From Priestia megaterium (GTDB lineage: Bacteria; Bacillota; Bacilli; Bacillales; Bacillaceae_H): 64,000 nt of DNA. The stretch lies in contig NZ_CP085442.1 in assembly GCF_023824195.1 (NCBI RefSeq), positions 844,001-908,000 on the forward strand, read 5' to 3'. The notes below the pieces were generated by a model. That model had not been told where the DNA came from. It ran no database searches and saw only the letters and a program-made list of their open reading frames with translations. Of this stretch, positions 34,512 through 42,964 are shown piece by piece (within the stretch, counting starts at the first letter, position 1; each line of letters opens with the position of its first letter). Made by a program: the position numbers and the translations under genes.

Positions 34512-35798
34512 ATGGAAGAAACAATTGATTTGCTTGTCAAACAGGTAGAGGAGCGCAAAGGGGAGCTAATCCAGTTATTAACAACGCTTGTTTCATATAA
34601 AACGCCGGCGCCTCCTGCACGAAATTCCCATGAAGCGCAGCTGTACGTAGCGGATTTCCTTAAAAACTGCGGTTTTTCCATCGATATGTGGGACTTATAT
34701 TCCAACGACCCCATCGTAGTGGGTACGTTAAAAGGACAAAAATCAGCTGACTATCAAAGCTTAATTATTAACGGGCATATGGATGTTGCTGAGGTACAAG
34801 AAAATGAAAAGTGGGAGACAAATCCGTTTGAAGCTGTGGTAAAAGACAATATGATAATCGGACGCGGAGTTGCTGATATGAAAGGCGGCTTGGCAGGAGC
34901 ATTATTTGCAGTGCAGCTTTTAACGGAAGCAGGAATTGAACTGCCGGGAGACTTGATTTTTGAATCCGTTGTAGGAGAAGAAGTGGGAGAAGCAGGTACG
35001 CTGCAATGCTGTCAGAAAGGATATACAGCTGACTTTGCGCTTGTAGCAGATACGAGTGATTTACATATTCAAGGTCAAGGCGGAGTTATCACAGGATGGA
35101 TTACGATAAAAAGCAGCAAAACCTATCATGACGGTACACGCCGAAGTATGATTCATGCTGGAGGAGGGCTGTTAGCTGCGAGCGCTATCGAAAAGATGGC
35201 AAAAGTGATCGGAGGGCTGCAAGAATTGGAGCGCCACTGGGCTGTTACAAAGAGCTATCCAGGATTTTTGCCAGGAACAAACACGATTAACCCAGCAGTA
35301 ATCGAAGGCGGAAGGCATGCTGCGTTTATTGCAGATGAATGCAGGCTATGGATCACCGTTCACTATTATCCTAATGAATCATACGACCAAGTATCAAAAG
35401 AAGTGGAAGAATACATTTTAGCTATTGCAAAAGCAGATCCATGGTTAAAAGATAATCTGCCAACCTTTGAATGGGGAGGCACATCAATGATTGAAGACAG
35501 AGGAGAAATCTTTCCGTCATTAGAAATTGATCAAGGTCATGCAGGAGTGCAGCTGCTTGCACATACTCACGAACAAATTGAAGGGAAAAAGCCTCCAATT
35601 GATGTGTCAACTAGCGTAACAGATGGCGGTTGGCTAGCTGATGCGGGTATCCCAGCAGCTATTTACGGTCCGGGGAATTTAGCAAATGCACATGCTGTGA
35701 ATGAACAATTAGATGTGAATCAGCTTGTTCAATATACAAAAGTGATGGTGCAGTTCATTTACACATGGCTGCATACGCATAAGGAGTGGTCATCATGA
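34512..35798 (+). CDS. ylmB: Formylaminopyrimidine deformylase (YlmB), M20 family
   Basis: Zinc amidohydrolase, 428 aa, in base-degraded thiamine salvage: it deformylates N-formyl-4-amino-5-aminomethyl-2-methylpyrimidine. M20 metal motifs are INGHMDVAEV, GRGVADMKGG (bridging aspartate) and SVVGEEVGEAGT (catalytic glutamates), with a late histidine in NLANAHAVNE. The ATG at 34512 has AAAGGAAGG 8 nt upstream. It lies directly behind a TPP riboswitch and overlaps tenA by 4 nt. Generic annotation would be ArgE/DapE deacetylase; context favours YlmB. Confidence 0.88.
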   Translation: MEETIDLLVKQVEERKGELIQLLTTLVSYKTPAPPARNSHEAQLYVADFLKNCGFSIDMWDLYSNDPIVVGTLKGQKSADYQSLIINGHMDVAEVQENEKWETNPFEAVVKDNMIIGRGVADMKGGLAGALFAVQLLTEAGIELPGDLIFESVVGEEVGEAGTLQCCQKGYTADFALVADTSDLHIQGQGGVITGWITIKSSKTYHDGTRRSMIHAGGGLLAASAIEKMAKVIGGLQELERHWAVTKSYPGFLPGTNTINPAVIEGGRHAAFIADECRLWITVHYYPNESYDQVSKEVEEYILAIAKADPWLKDNLPTFEWGGTSMIEDRGEIFPSLEIDQGHAGVQLLAHTHEQIEGKKPPIDVSTSVTDGGWLADAGIPAAIYGPGNLANAHAVNEQLDVNQLVQYTKVMVQFIYTWLHTHKEWSS

Positions 35799-36466
35799 AA
35801 TTTAGTGAACGATTATATGAAAAGCTTCAGCCGATTTGGCGTCAAAATCATAATCATCCCTTTGTACAGGGAATGGGAGACGGGACGCTTGAAAAGGAGA
35901 AGTTTCGCTTTTATATGATTCAAGATTACCTTTACCTAATTGATTATGCCAAATTATTTGCGATTGGAGCCATGAAAGCTACCGATGTTCAAACGATGGG
36001 GAAATTTGCTGCACTTTTAGATTCTACATTAAACGAAGAAATGAGTTTGCACCGTGAGTATGCCAAGAAATTTCAAATCAGCGAAAAAGAATTAGAAAAA
36101 GCGCAGTCATCTCCTACAACATTGGCATACACGCACTATATGCTGCACGTTGGTCAAAGCGGAACATTAGCTGAATTAGTGGCGGCTCTTTTACCCTGCA
36201 TGTGGAGTTACTGGGAAATAGGAAAAGAGCTCAGTGAAAAGCCTGGAGCTAACAATGAGTTTTATCGTGAGTGGATTGAAATGTACAGCTCAGAAGAATT
36301 TGGGGAACTAGCGACATGGTGCATTAATTTATTCGACTCACTTACTGAAGACAAATCAGAAGCGGAATTAGAAAAACTCGAAGAAATTTTCTTAAATACA
36401 ACGCGTTTTGAGTATATGTTCTGGGATATGGCTTATAACGAAGCGATGTGGCCGATCCATGAATAA
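35795..36466 (+). CDS. tenA: Aminopyrimidine aminohydrolase / thiaminase II
   Basis: Helical-bundle enzyme of 223 aa that converts aminomethylpyrimidine, the YlmB product, to HMP. Active-site elements are the acidic HPFVQGMGDGTL region, the DSTLNEEMSLHREY segment, the cysteine in LLPCMWSYWEIG and the C-terminal glutamate region TTRFEYMFWDMAY. The ATG at 35795 follows AAGGAG and overlaps the ylmB stop. The tail overlaps thiZ by 8 nt, so translation is coupled through the operon. Confidence 0.93.
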   Translation: MKFSERLYEKLQPIWRQNHNHPFVQGMGDGTLEKEKFRFYMIQDYLYLIDYAKLFAIGAMKATDVQTMGKFAALLDSTLNEEMSLHREYAKKFQISEKELEKAQSSPTTLAYTHYMLHVGQSGTLAELVAALLPCMWSYWEIGKELSEKPGANNEFYREWIEMYSSEEFGELATWCINLFDSLTEDKSEAELEKLEEIFLNTTRFEYMFWDMAYNEAMWPIHE

Positions 36467-37223
36467 GTCTGTGTTATCTTTTCAAAACGTCAGTTTTACG
36501 TATAAAAACGGTGATCAAGCGATTTTAAAATCATTAAATTTAGACGTGAAAGAAGGCGAGTTTGTCAGTATCGTTGGAGCAAGCGGATCTGGAAAAAGTA
36601 CGTTGTTTCGTCTCATTACAGGTCTTGAACAGCAGAGTGAAGGTGATATCCTTATTAACGGACAGTCTTATGAAAAACGTCTTGGAAAAGTAGGCTACAT
36701 GCCGCAGCAAGATTTGCTTCTTCCGTGGCGCACGATTCTAGACAATGCAGCACTGCCTCTTGAGCTTCACAATGTGTCAAAAGCAAGTGCTCATAGGAAA
36801 GTATCTCAGCTGCTCGAAGAGTTTGGGTTAAAAGGGTATGAAAACCGTTTTCCAAGTGATTTATCCGGAGGGATGAAGCAGCGCGTTTCTTTTCTGCGGA
36901 CGGTATTAAGCGGTTCTAACGTGCTGCTTTTAGATGAGCCTTTCAGTGCGCTTGATGCCATTACGCGTTTAGCAATGCAGGAATGGCTGCTTGAACAATG
37001 GCAAAAGCGTAAACATAGCATCTTATTTATCACTCATGACGTAAACGAAGCGCTTTTTTTGTCAGATCGTATTTTTATCTTTTCAGACAAGCCGGTAAGT
37101 CATCTTGAAGAGATTCAAGTGCCGCTTAGCAGGCCTCGAACGCAAAAAGATTTGAATCAACAGCGTGTGCTTGACGTGAAAGATTATTTAATTGAACAGC
37201 TCAGATCGAAGGTGAACACATGA
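36459..37223 (+). CDS. thiZ: ABC transporter ATPase for thiamine pyrimidine precursor
   Basis: ATPase subunit, 254 aa. Walker A is GASGSGKST, signature LSGGMKQRVSFLRTV, Walker B NVLLLDEPFSALDAITR and switch FITHDVNEAL, like the nitrate/taurine/ThiZ class. The start ATG lies within the end of tenA. With ThiX and ThiY it imports formylaminopyrimidine for YlmB and TenA, as in B. halodurans. Controlled by the TPP riboswitch at the head of the operon. Confidence 0.9.
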   Translation: MNKSVLSFQNVSFTYKNGDQAILKSLNLDVKEGEFVSIVGASGSGKSTLFRLITGLEQQSEGDILINGQSYEKRLGKVGYMPQQDLLLPWRTILDNAALPLELHNVSKASAHRKVSQLLEEFGLKGYENRFPSDLSGGMKQRVSFLRTVLSGSNVLLLDEPFSALDAITRLAMQEWLLEQWQKRKHSILFITHDVNEALFLSDRIFIFSDKPVSHLEEIQVPLSRPRTQKDLNQQRVLDVKDYLIEQLRSKVNT

Positions 37224-37963
37224 AAAAGTACGGAGCTTCAGTGATTTTAGTAGTCATTTTGCTGGCTGCTTGGGAAATTGGAGCACGCATTGTAAACTAT
37301 CCGTTTATTTTACCAACGCCCACTGGTATTTTAACGAAGCTTTGGGAGCTGCGAATGGATTTATTGTTTAAGCATTTACCAGCTACGTTATCTATTGTTG
37401 TAATTGGGCTGGTTATATCCGTTGTGCTAGGAGTTATGCTGGCTGTATGGATGAATTGGAGTCCGCTTATTGAGCGTGCTTTCTATCCGCTTATTATTGC
37501 GTCGCAAATGATTCCGACCATTGCCATAGCTCCTGTATTTGTTCTGTGGTTTGGCTACTCTATTTGGAGCAAAGTGATTGTGACCGTATTAATTACTTTT
37601 TTTCCTATTACGGTTAGCACATTCGACGGGCTTCGTTCCACAAACAAAGAGTTAAAAGAACTCATGCTAACGATGGGAGCAACAAAAAAAGATATTTTCT
37701 TTAAGTTGAACATTCCTTCTGCACTGCCTCATTTTTATTCAGGGCTCAAAGTAGCGGTTACCTTTAGTATAATAGGTGCTGCCATCGGCGAATGGTTAGG
37801 TGCACAAGCAGGCTTAGGATATTTCAGTCGTCGCATGATGACACAGTTTGATGCAGCTGGTGTATTTGCACCAATTGTGATTTTATCCGCGCTTGGTATT
37901 TTATTCTTTATTATTGTAGTAGGTTTCGAAAAACGTTCATTAAAGTGGAGGAAAACAGAATGA
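37220..37963 (+). CDS. thiX: ABC transporter permease for thiamine pyrimidine precursor
   Basis: Membrane subunit, 247 aa, about six helices of the SsuC/TauC/ThiX type. The docking loop is in TKKDIFFKLNIPSALPHFYSGLKVAVTFSIIGAAIGEW. Both ends overlap neighbours by 4 nt (thiZ and thiY), so the three transporter genes are translated in a chain. HMP or related pyrimidines are alternative substrates. Confidence 0.9.
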   Translation: MKKYGASVILVVILLAAWEIGARIVNYPFILPTPTGILTKLWELRMDLLFKHLPATLSIVVIGLVISVVLGVMLAVWMNWSPLIERAFYPLIIASQMIPTIAIAPVFVLWFGYSIWSKVIVTVLITFFPITVSTFDGLRSTNKELKELMLTMGATKKDIFFKLNIPSALPHFYSGLKVAVTFSIIGAAIGEWLGAQAGLGYFSRRMMTQFDAAGVFAPIVILSALGILFFIIVVGFEKRSLKWRKTE

Positions 37964-38970
37964 AAAAATGGTTTGTAATTGGCTTAAGCCTGGTGCTTGT
38001 TTTGATGCTCGCTGCTTGCGGTCAGGACAAGGAAAATAAAGCTGGTGACAGTAAAAAATTAAAAGACGTTACAATTATGCTTGATTGGTACCCAAATGCA
38101 GTGCACAGCTTCATTTACGCTGCACAAGAAAAAGGATATTTTAAAAAAGAAGGGCTGAATGTAAAGGTACAGTTTCCTGCTAATCCAACAGACTCGCTTA
38201 ATTTAGCAGCTGCGGGGAAAGTTACGCTCGGCCTTTACTATCAGCCTGATGTAGCAATGGCACGAGCAAATGAAGATGTGCCGGTAAAGTCGGTAGGAGC
38301 GATTGTAAGGTCTCCGTTAAACCGAGTTGTGGCGCTGAAGGATAGCGGTATTACGCGTCCTAAAGATTTAGAAGGAAAAGTAGTAGGCTACAGTGGAACA
38401 CCATTAAGCGAGTCTGTTCTAAAGAAAATGGTAAAAAGCGATGGAGGAGATCCTAATAAAGTAAAACTAGTAGACGTAGGATTTGAGTTGAATTCATCGC
38501 TGATTAGTAAAAAAGTAGATGCCGTAATAGGTGCGTATATTAACCACGAAGTACCATTGCTTCATAAAAAAGGATATAAAACGGTCGACATTGATCCTTC
38601 AGATTACGGTGTACCATCTTATTATGAGCTAGTGGCAGTTACTGGGGATCAAACGTGGGCAAAAGATTCTGATACGATTAAAGCGTTTTGGCGTGCTGCG
38701 ACAAAAGGGTATGAGTACACAGAGAAGCATCCAAAGGAATCACTTCAAATTTTGTTAGATAACCAAGATAAATCAAACTTCCCGCTTGAAAAAGACGTGG
38801 AAACAAAAAGTTTGAATATTTTACTTCCGAAAATGAAGTCTGAACACGGATTTGGCAGTCAAACGAAAGAATCATGGCAGTCAAATGTGGACTGGTTAAA
38901 AGAGTCGGGATTAATTAAGAAAAAGCCAAATGTAGATGAAATGTTTGAGAATATCGGAGAATCCAAGTAA
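37960..38970 (+). CDS. thiY: Pyrimidine precursor-binding lipoprotein
   Basis: Extracellular binding protein (NMT1/THI5-like fold), 336 aa, with lipobox LAAC. The ligand site region reads VTIMLDWYPNAVHSFIYAAQEKGYFKKEGLNV, the canonical opening of ThiY/THI5 proteins; GYSGTPLSESVLKKM and VGAYINHEVPLL are also typical. The ATG at 37960 is chosen for GGAGG 8 nt upstream. Last gene of the riboswitch-controlled operon. Confidence 0.9.
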   Translation: MKKWFVIGLSLVLVLMLAACGQDKENKAGDSKKLKDVTIMLDWYPNAVHSFIYAAQEKGYFKKEGLNVKVQFPANPTDSLNLAAAGKVTLGLYYQPDVAMARANEDVPVKSVGAIVRSPLNRVVALKDSGITRPKDLEGKVVGYSGTPLSESVLKKMVKSDGGDPNKVKLVDVGFELNSSLISKKVDAVIGAYINHEVPLLHKKGYKTVDIDPSDYGVPSYYELVAVTGDQTWAKDSDTIKAFWRAATKGYEYTEKHPKESLQILLDNQDKSNFPLEKDVETKSLNILLPKMKSEHGFGSQTKESWQSNVDWLKESGLIKKKPNVDEMFENIGESK

Positions 38971-39035
38971 ATAATTTAAAACAAATTTTAAAAAACCTTC
39001 TTATACTGAACGTAACTTTCTGAACGAGAAAGTGA

Positions 39036-39302
<267 letters not shown>

Positions 39303-39385
39303 AGTTTTTGAAAAAAGGTAACGATAAAGTACATTTAGTTATGACATAAGTCAATATTTAGTTATATAGAAAGTGCCAAAACAAG

Positions 39386-39704
39386 AAGAGGGTTGAGACA
39401 TAACCAAATGAATTCAACCTAAAGACGAACAAATGGGATACATGAGCTGAACCGCTTATTACACCGCAGTTGATTTCCGTGCAAGGCTTCGCTTTCCGCG
39501 GGCGGCCGCTGAGCCTCCTCTGCGGGGTCTCATCTGTTCCGCTTTTCCCGCAGGAGTCTTCACCTTGCCCTCCAATCAACTGCTAGAAGAAACGAAACAG
39601 ATGAAACTATATTCAACATAACAAAAAAAACGAACCACGAATCAAACATTTTGATTAATGGTTCGTTTTTCACTTGGGCTAAAATACTTTTTTTAGCCTC
39701 TTTT
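39386..39704 (-). repeat. MITE-like repeat, copy 3 (minus orientation)
   Basis: About 319 bp, same orientation as copy 1. The left end is AAGAGGGTTGAGACA; the right end TTTAGCCTCTTTT abuts the hxlB stop codon. Relative to copies 1 and 2 it lacks 14 bp of the GC-rich core (between CTCCTC and TGCGGGG), which would shift any reading frame. It lies between convergent fer and hxlB. Confidence 0.85.
39630..39672 (-). terminator. Terminator hairpin inside repeat copy 3
   Basis: Arms CGAACCACGAATCAAA and TTTGATTAATGGTTCG (two mismatches) around a very short loop, with A residues on the left and T on the right; active for hxlB and possibly also for fer. Confidence 0.75.
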
Positions 39705-40262
39705 TTATTCTAAATTTGCATGCTTTCCGTACATTGTATGGGTATCAAGTTCTTTTTTCTCCATGAAGCGAAGAATCAGCGCATCGTAAAAGAGAAGAAG
39801 CGTTTGTTCAAACAGTGACGCCATAGGCTGCACTGTTTGATAACTGCTTTGTTCTTGATCCTTCGGAGCACCGGGCAGCTTCACAATAAAGTCAGCCAGC
39901 TTGCCAAGCATGGAGTCGGGAGAAATTGTGACTACTCCAACTTTTCCCCCAAGTTCTTTTGCTTTTTGAGCGATGGGAATCAAGCTCTTCGTCTCGCCAG
40001 AACCTGATCCGATGATTAATAAATCATCCTGCGTGAAAGTGGAAGTTACGGTTTCTCCAATGACATAAGCATCAATGCCCATATGCATCATACGCATAGC
40101 AAACGACTTGCCCATAAGACCTGAACGGCCTGCTCCTGTGACAAACACTTTTTTAGATGAGATGATGCCATTTACAAGCTGTTCAGCTTCATCGTCAGCG
40201 ATTAGAGCCGTTGTTTGTAAAAGTTCATTCATAACCGTTTTTAAATGTTCGTTCGTCTGCAT
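39705..40262 (-). CDS. hxlB: 6-phospho-3-hexuloisomerase
   Basis: SIS-domain isomerase, 185 aa, converting hexulose-6-phosphate to fructose-6-phosphate in the ribulose monophosphate (RuMP) pathway of formaldehyde fixation. The motif series FVTGAGRSGLMGKSFAMRMMHMG, IGETVTSTFTQDDLLIIGSGSGETKSL and the tail TMYGKHANLE are characteristic of HxlB. It lies 10 bp after hxlA. Its stop codon touches repeat copy 3. Confidence 0.93.
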   Translation of the reverse strand: MQTNEHLKTVMNELLQTTALIADDEAEQLVNGIISSKKVFVTGAGRSGLMGKSFAMRMMHMGIDAYVIGETVTSTFTQDDLLIIGSGSGETKSLIPIAQKAKELGGKVGVVTISPDSMLGKLADFIVKLPGAPKDQEQSSYQTVQPMASLFEQTLLLFYDALILRFMEKKELDTHTMYGKHANLE

Positions 40263-40272
40263 AGAAAGCTCC

Positions 40273-40902
40273 TTAATTTGTAATAAGCTCTTTCATTTGA
40301 GAAGCAACTGATTTTTTATCGTCTTGGCTCGTGATTCCTCCGCCAACGATAACAAGATCAGGCTGTGCTTTTACTACTTCAGGTAAAGATTCTAATTTAA
40401 TGCCGCCAGCAACGGCTGTTTTTGCATTTTTTACAACGCTTTTGATTGTTACTAAATCTTCAAAAGAGTTTTGGCCAACTGCTTGAAGATCGTATCCTGT
40501 GTGTACACAGATATAGTCAACGCCAAATTCGTCTAGCTCTTTTGCGCGTCCTTTAATATCTTTTACACCAATCATATCGACTAGAATTTTTTTACCTTGT
40601 TTTTTAGCTTCTTCAACTGCACCTTTGATTGACATATCTTCAGCAACACCTAAGATAGTAATGATGTCTGCTCCAGCTTGAGAAGCTTGCTGTACTTCAT
40701 AGCCAGCTGCATCCATAATTTTTAGGTCAGCTAATACTTTTAAGTTAGGAAATGCTTCTTTAATTTCTTTAACGGCGCGAAGCCCTTCATTGATTACAAC
40801 AGGCGTACCGATTTCCACGATATCAATATGTTCTTCAACTTCTTTTACTACCTCTTTTGCTTGAGCGATATTAACAAGATCTAATGCTAATTGTAATTCC
40901 AT
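40273..40902 (-). CDS. hxlA: 3-hexulose-6-phosphate synthase
   Basis: TIM-barrel aldolase, 209 aa, that condenses formaldehyde with ribulose-5-phosphate. OMP-decarboxylase-superfamily motifs are LALDLVN, EIGTPVVINEG, LADLKIMDAAGYE and VAGGIKLESL. The ATG at 40902 follows GGAGTGGAG; a longer upstream frame has no ribosome site. It is first in hxlAB, which detoxifies formaldehyde, and is induced by HxlR in B. subtilis. Confidence 0.93.
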   Translation of the reverse strand: MELQLALDLVNIAQAKEVVKEVEEHIDIVEIGTPVVINEGLRAVKEIKEAFPNLKVLADLKIMDAAGYEVQQASQAGADIITILGVAEDMSIKGAVEEAKKQGKKILVDMIGVKDIKGRAKELDEFGVDYICVHTGYDLQAVGQNSFEDLVTIKSVVKNAKTAVAGGIKLESLPEVVKAQPDLVIVGGGITSQDDKKSVASQMKELITN

Positions 40903-41038
40903 TCTACTCCACTCCTTACAGAAATCTATAAATACCTTTTGTGCTTTTTTACATAAAAAGCAGCTGGTGTAGTTATTGTACCCGCAGTTTGAGCTTCTTA
41001 AAAGTACGCACTTTTCCCACAAATAGTGTGGGGAATGA

Positions 41039-41058
41039 TAGTATACAGAAGTATACTA
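41039..41058. promoter_or_regulatory. Candidate HxlR-type operator upstream of hxlA
   Basis: Perfect inverted repeat TAGTATAC, AGAA, GTATACTA. Two further short inverted repeats lie towards hxlA: CCCACA/TGTGGG near 41017-41034 and AAAAGT/ACTTTT near 41000-41015. Their relation to HxlR is inferred from position. Confidence 0.45.
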
Positions 41059-41094
41059 ATGGACATATCAGTCTTGTAACCGCTTAATTTTCAT

Positions 41095-41131
41095 TAAAAA
41101 TGCGGATGATATTGAGTAACATCATCCGCAT
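41095..41131 (-). terminator. Terminator of hxlR
   Basis: Arms ATGCGGATGAT and ATCATCCGCAT with A residues on the left, giving a U tract on the minus strand. It isolates hxlR from hxlAB. Confidence 0.87.
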
Positions 41132-41170
41132 AAAAAAATAAAAACTATGGAATAGAAGGAGTAGTTTCCA

Positions 41171-41536
41171 TCATTTAATTAACGTTTCCGCCGTTTGTTC
41201 TTGATTGATCAGCACTGTATCACGGTAATTTTTACCCCAATCATACATGGCCGTCAAAATGGGCATTAAACTTTCTCCTTCTTTTGTAAGTGAGTATTCG
41301 ACTTTAGGTGGTACGACAGGATAAACTTTACGGTTAACAATTAGATCTTCTTCCAGTTCCCGTAGCTGGTTAACCAGCATGCGCGGCGTAATATCAGGAA
41401 TAAGCGATTTTAGTTCCCCGAACCGTTTTGTTCCTTCGCGTCCTAAGTGCCATAGTATCAGCATCTTCCACTTTCCACCGATAATAGCAAGCGTTAATTC
41501 TTTTTCACAGTTAAATTCCTTATTAAGCTGGCTCAA
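41171..41536 (-). CDS. hxlR: HxlR-family activator
   Basis: Winged-helix regulator, 121 aa. The TTG at 41536 is chosen because AGGGGTGA lies 7-8 nt upstream and the resulting N-terminus ([16 protein letters not shown]) matches B. subtilis HxlR. The core [16 protein letters not shown], with the conserved cysteine in FNCEKE, and [11 protein letters not shown] are typical DUF24 features. It is transcribed towards hxlAB on the same strand. In B. subtilis HxlR activates hxlAB in response to formaldehyde. Confidence 0.88.
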   Translation of the reverse strand: MSQLNKEFNCEKELTLAIIGGKWKMLILWHLGREGTKRFGELKSLIPDITPRMLVNQLRELEEDLIVNRKVYPVVPPKVEYSLTKEGESLMPILTAMYDWGKNYRDTVLINQEQTAETLIK

Positions 41537-41587
41537 TTGCTTCACCCCTATGACCAATAGTATAAAATTTCTTTTAAAGTACTTCTT

Positions 41588-41617
41588 ATTATACCGGTGC
41601 TGACAATCCTTTTACAA
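41588..41617 (-). promoter_or_regulatory. hxlR promoter
   Basis: On the minus strand, -35 TTGTAA, 18-bp spacer and -10 TATAAT, ending about 50 bp before the TTG start. Confidence 0.6.
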
Positions 41618-41738
41618 AAATCCGGCTTGTATCTTTCCATTAAAAAAGTTCAGCTTTTCTTACTATATAGTTATTCTTGACTAGTAAGGTATAAAAGGTG
41701 GCCTTTAGTCATGTTTTTTATTTTTAAGGAATTCAATT

Positions 41739-41764
41739 GTTTAAATATAAAAAAAGATGGGAAA
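41739..41764 (+). promoter_or_regulatory. Sigma-B promoter
   Basis: GTTTAA (41739-41744), 14-bp spacer and GGGAAA (41759-41764) match the sigma-B consensus at every position. It lies 34 bp before the start of the YtxH-like gene. Confidence 0.85.
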
Positions 41765-41798
41765 TCACTCAATAACAATGCTAAAGGAGGCAGTAAAA

Positions 41799-42380
41799 AT
41801 GGAAAGAAGCCGATCTGAATTACAAAACCCTGCTTTAAGCAACAGCGCAGGCATTAATAACGATGTAGGAATCAATAACAATCCACAGACAGCTAATAGC
41901 ACTACTGCTGTTAGCACTGGAAAAAGCTGCAGCAGCAAGCTAGTAAAAGGTGTTGTTGTCGGGGCAGTTGTGGGTGGATGTATAACATTACTTGATAATA
42001 AAACTCGCTCATCTGTTAAAAGAAGAGCCGTTACATTAAAGGACTCTTCTGCAAACATGATTAATCAAGTAAAAGAGAACCCTCAAGAAACAAAAGAAAA
42101 AATGGTGCAACAAATGAAAAACGCATCGAATCTTTTAAAAGATGCAATTAATGATGCCAAACATTTGTACGAGCGTGTAAATGAAGATTTCTTTAAGCAA
42201 GCAGAAGATGTGAAAAGCGTTACGCATGATGCAAAATCGACGGTAGAAGATGCTAAAAGTGATTTACAGCAAATTGGTGAAAAAGTGAAAGATGCAACTT
42301 CTGAAATAAGTAAGGAAAAGATGACGCCAGACGAAAAACCAGAAGCTGAGCGTGAAAGAACATACCAATCTATTCACTAA
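41799..42380 (+). CDS. YtxH-like general stress protein
   Basis: Protein of 193 aa, ATG at 41799 after AAAGGAGG. A polar N-terminus rich in asparagine and serine leads to a glycine-zipper hydrophobic stretch (VVVGAVVGGCITLL, about residues 50-65). A long charged helix follows (KENPQETKEKMVQQMKNAS, DAINDAKHLYERV, SVTHDAKSTVEDAKSDL) with LEA-like repeats. This fits YtxH/general stress families. The perfect sigma-B promoter supports a stress role. It is followed 16 bp later by a DUF3243 gene. Confidence 0.72.
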   Translation: MERSRSELQNPALSNSAGINNDVGINNNPQTANSTTAVSTGKSCSSKLVKGVVVGAVVGGCITLLDNKTRSSVKRRAVTLKDSSANMINQVKENPQETKEKMVQQMKNASNLLKDAINDAKHLYERVNEDFFKQAEDVKSVTHDAKSTVEDAKSDLQQIGEKVKDATSEISKEKMTPDEKPEAERERTYQSIH

Positions 42381-42396
42381 AAAGGAGATATTAACT

Positions 42397-42720
42397 GTGA
42401 GTCAAATGAATGAAGGAACTACAAAAGACATGAATAAAATTGAAGAAACGGTAGATAATTTAGGGACGGAGAAAAAAGAAGCAATTTTGCAGAATTTTGA
42501 TACGTTTACTGATTATTTAAGTCAAAAAGTCCATGTCGGTAAAAAGCTCGGGTTAAATGAGGAACAATTAGCAGTTGCTACAAAAAAAGTGGCTAGCTAT
42601 TTAGCCAAAAATGAGGAGCCTCGAAACCGAGAAGAAAAAGTCCTTCATGAATTATGGAAAGTCAGCAGTGAAGAGGAAAAGGAAGTCCTTTCTCATCTCA
42701 TTTTAAAACTAGTTGCGTAA
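42397..42720 (+). CDS. DUF3243 family protein
   Basis: Helical protein of 107 aa, GTG start after AAAGGAGA. The core QNFDTFTDYLSQKVHVGKKLGLNEEQLAVATKKVASYLAKNEEPRNREEKVLHELW is the DUF3243 domain (as in YmfJ of B. subtilis, which is about 85 aa). No function is known. It probably shares the sigma-B transcript with the preceding gene and ends at a strong bidirectional terminator. Confidence 0.8.
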   Translation: MSQMNEGTTKDMNKIEETVDNLGTEKKEAILQNFDTFTDYLSQKVHVGKKLGLNEEQLAVATKKVASYLAKNEEPRNREEKVLHELWKVSSEEEKEVLSHLILKLVA

Positions 42721-42761
42721 CATTAAAAAAGCATCCCATCTATCAGGATGCTTTTTTAATG
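42721..42761. terminator. Bidirectional terminator
   Basis: Perfect 16-bp arms CATTAAAAAAGCATCC and complement with a 9-nt loop, between the convergent DUF3243 and feo genes. Confidence 0.93.
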
Positions 42762-42763
42762 TA

Positions 42764-42949
42764 TTAAGATGATTGATTTTGAGCTTCTTGAATCGTTTTA
42801 TCCCAGTCAATACCGCAATCATCCGTTGCACAAGAAGATTGCTGTGCGCAGCTTGCACATTTTCCCTGAGTACTCTTGCGGAAGAATTTTGTCATATGAT
42901 AAAGGGCATATCCAAATATCAAAACCCCAATTAAAATGTTAATAATCAA
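42764..42949 (-). CDS. FeoB-associated Cys-rich membrane protein
   Basis: Small protein of 61 aa with one N-terminal membrane helix (IINILIGVLIFGYALYHM) followed by a cysteine cluster (CASCAQQSSCATDDCG). This layout defines the FeoB-associated Cys-rich family, which takes the place of FeoC in many Firmicutes. It lies 15 bp after feoB in the Fur-controlled operon. It may handle Fe(II) or modulate the channel; neither is shown here. Confidence 0.85.
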   Translation of the reverse strand: MIINILIGVLIFGYALYHMTKFFRKSTQGKCASCAQQSSCATDDCGIDWDKTIQEAQNQSS

Positions 42950-42964
42950 TATTATTCACTCCTT

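Noticed and set aside
42764..42949. Small Cys-rich frame as a possible ferredoxin or toxin
   Set aside because: One membrane helix plus Cys cluster directly after feoB is the signature of the FeoB-associated family.
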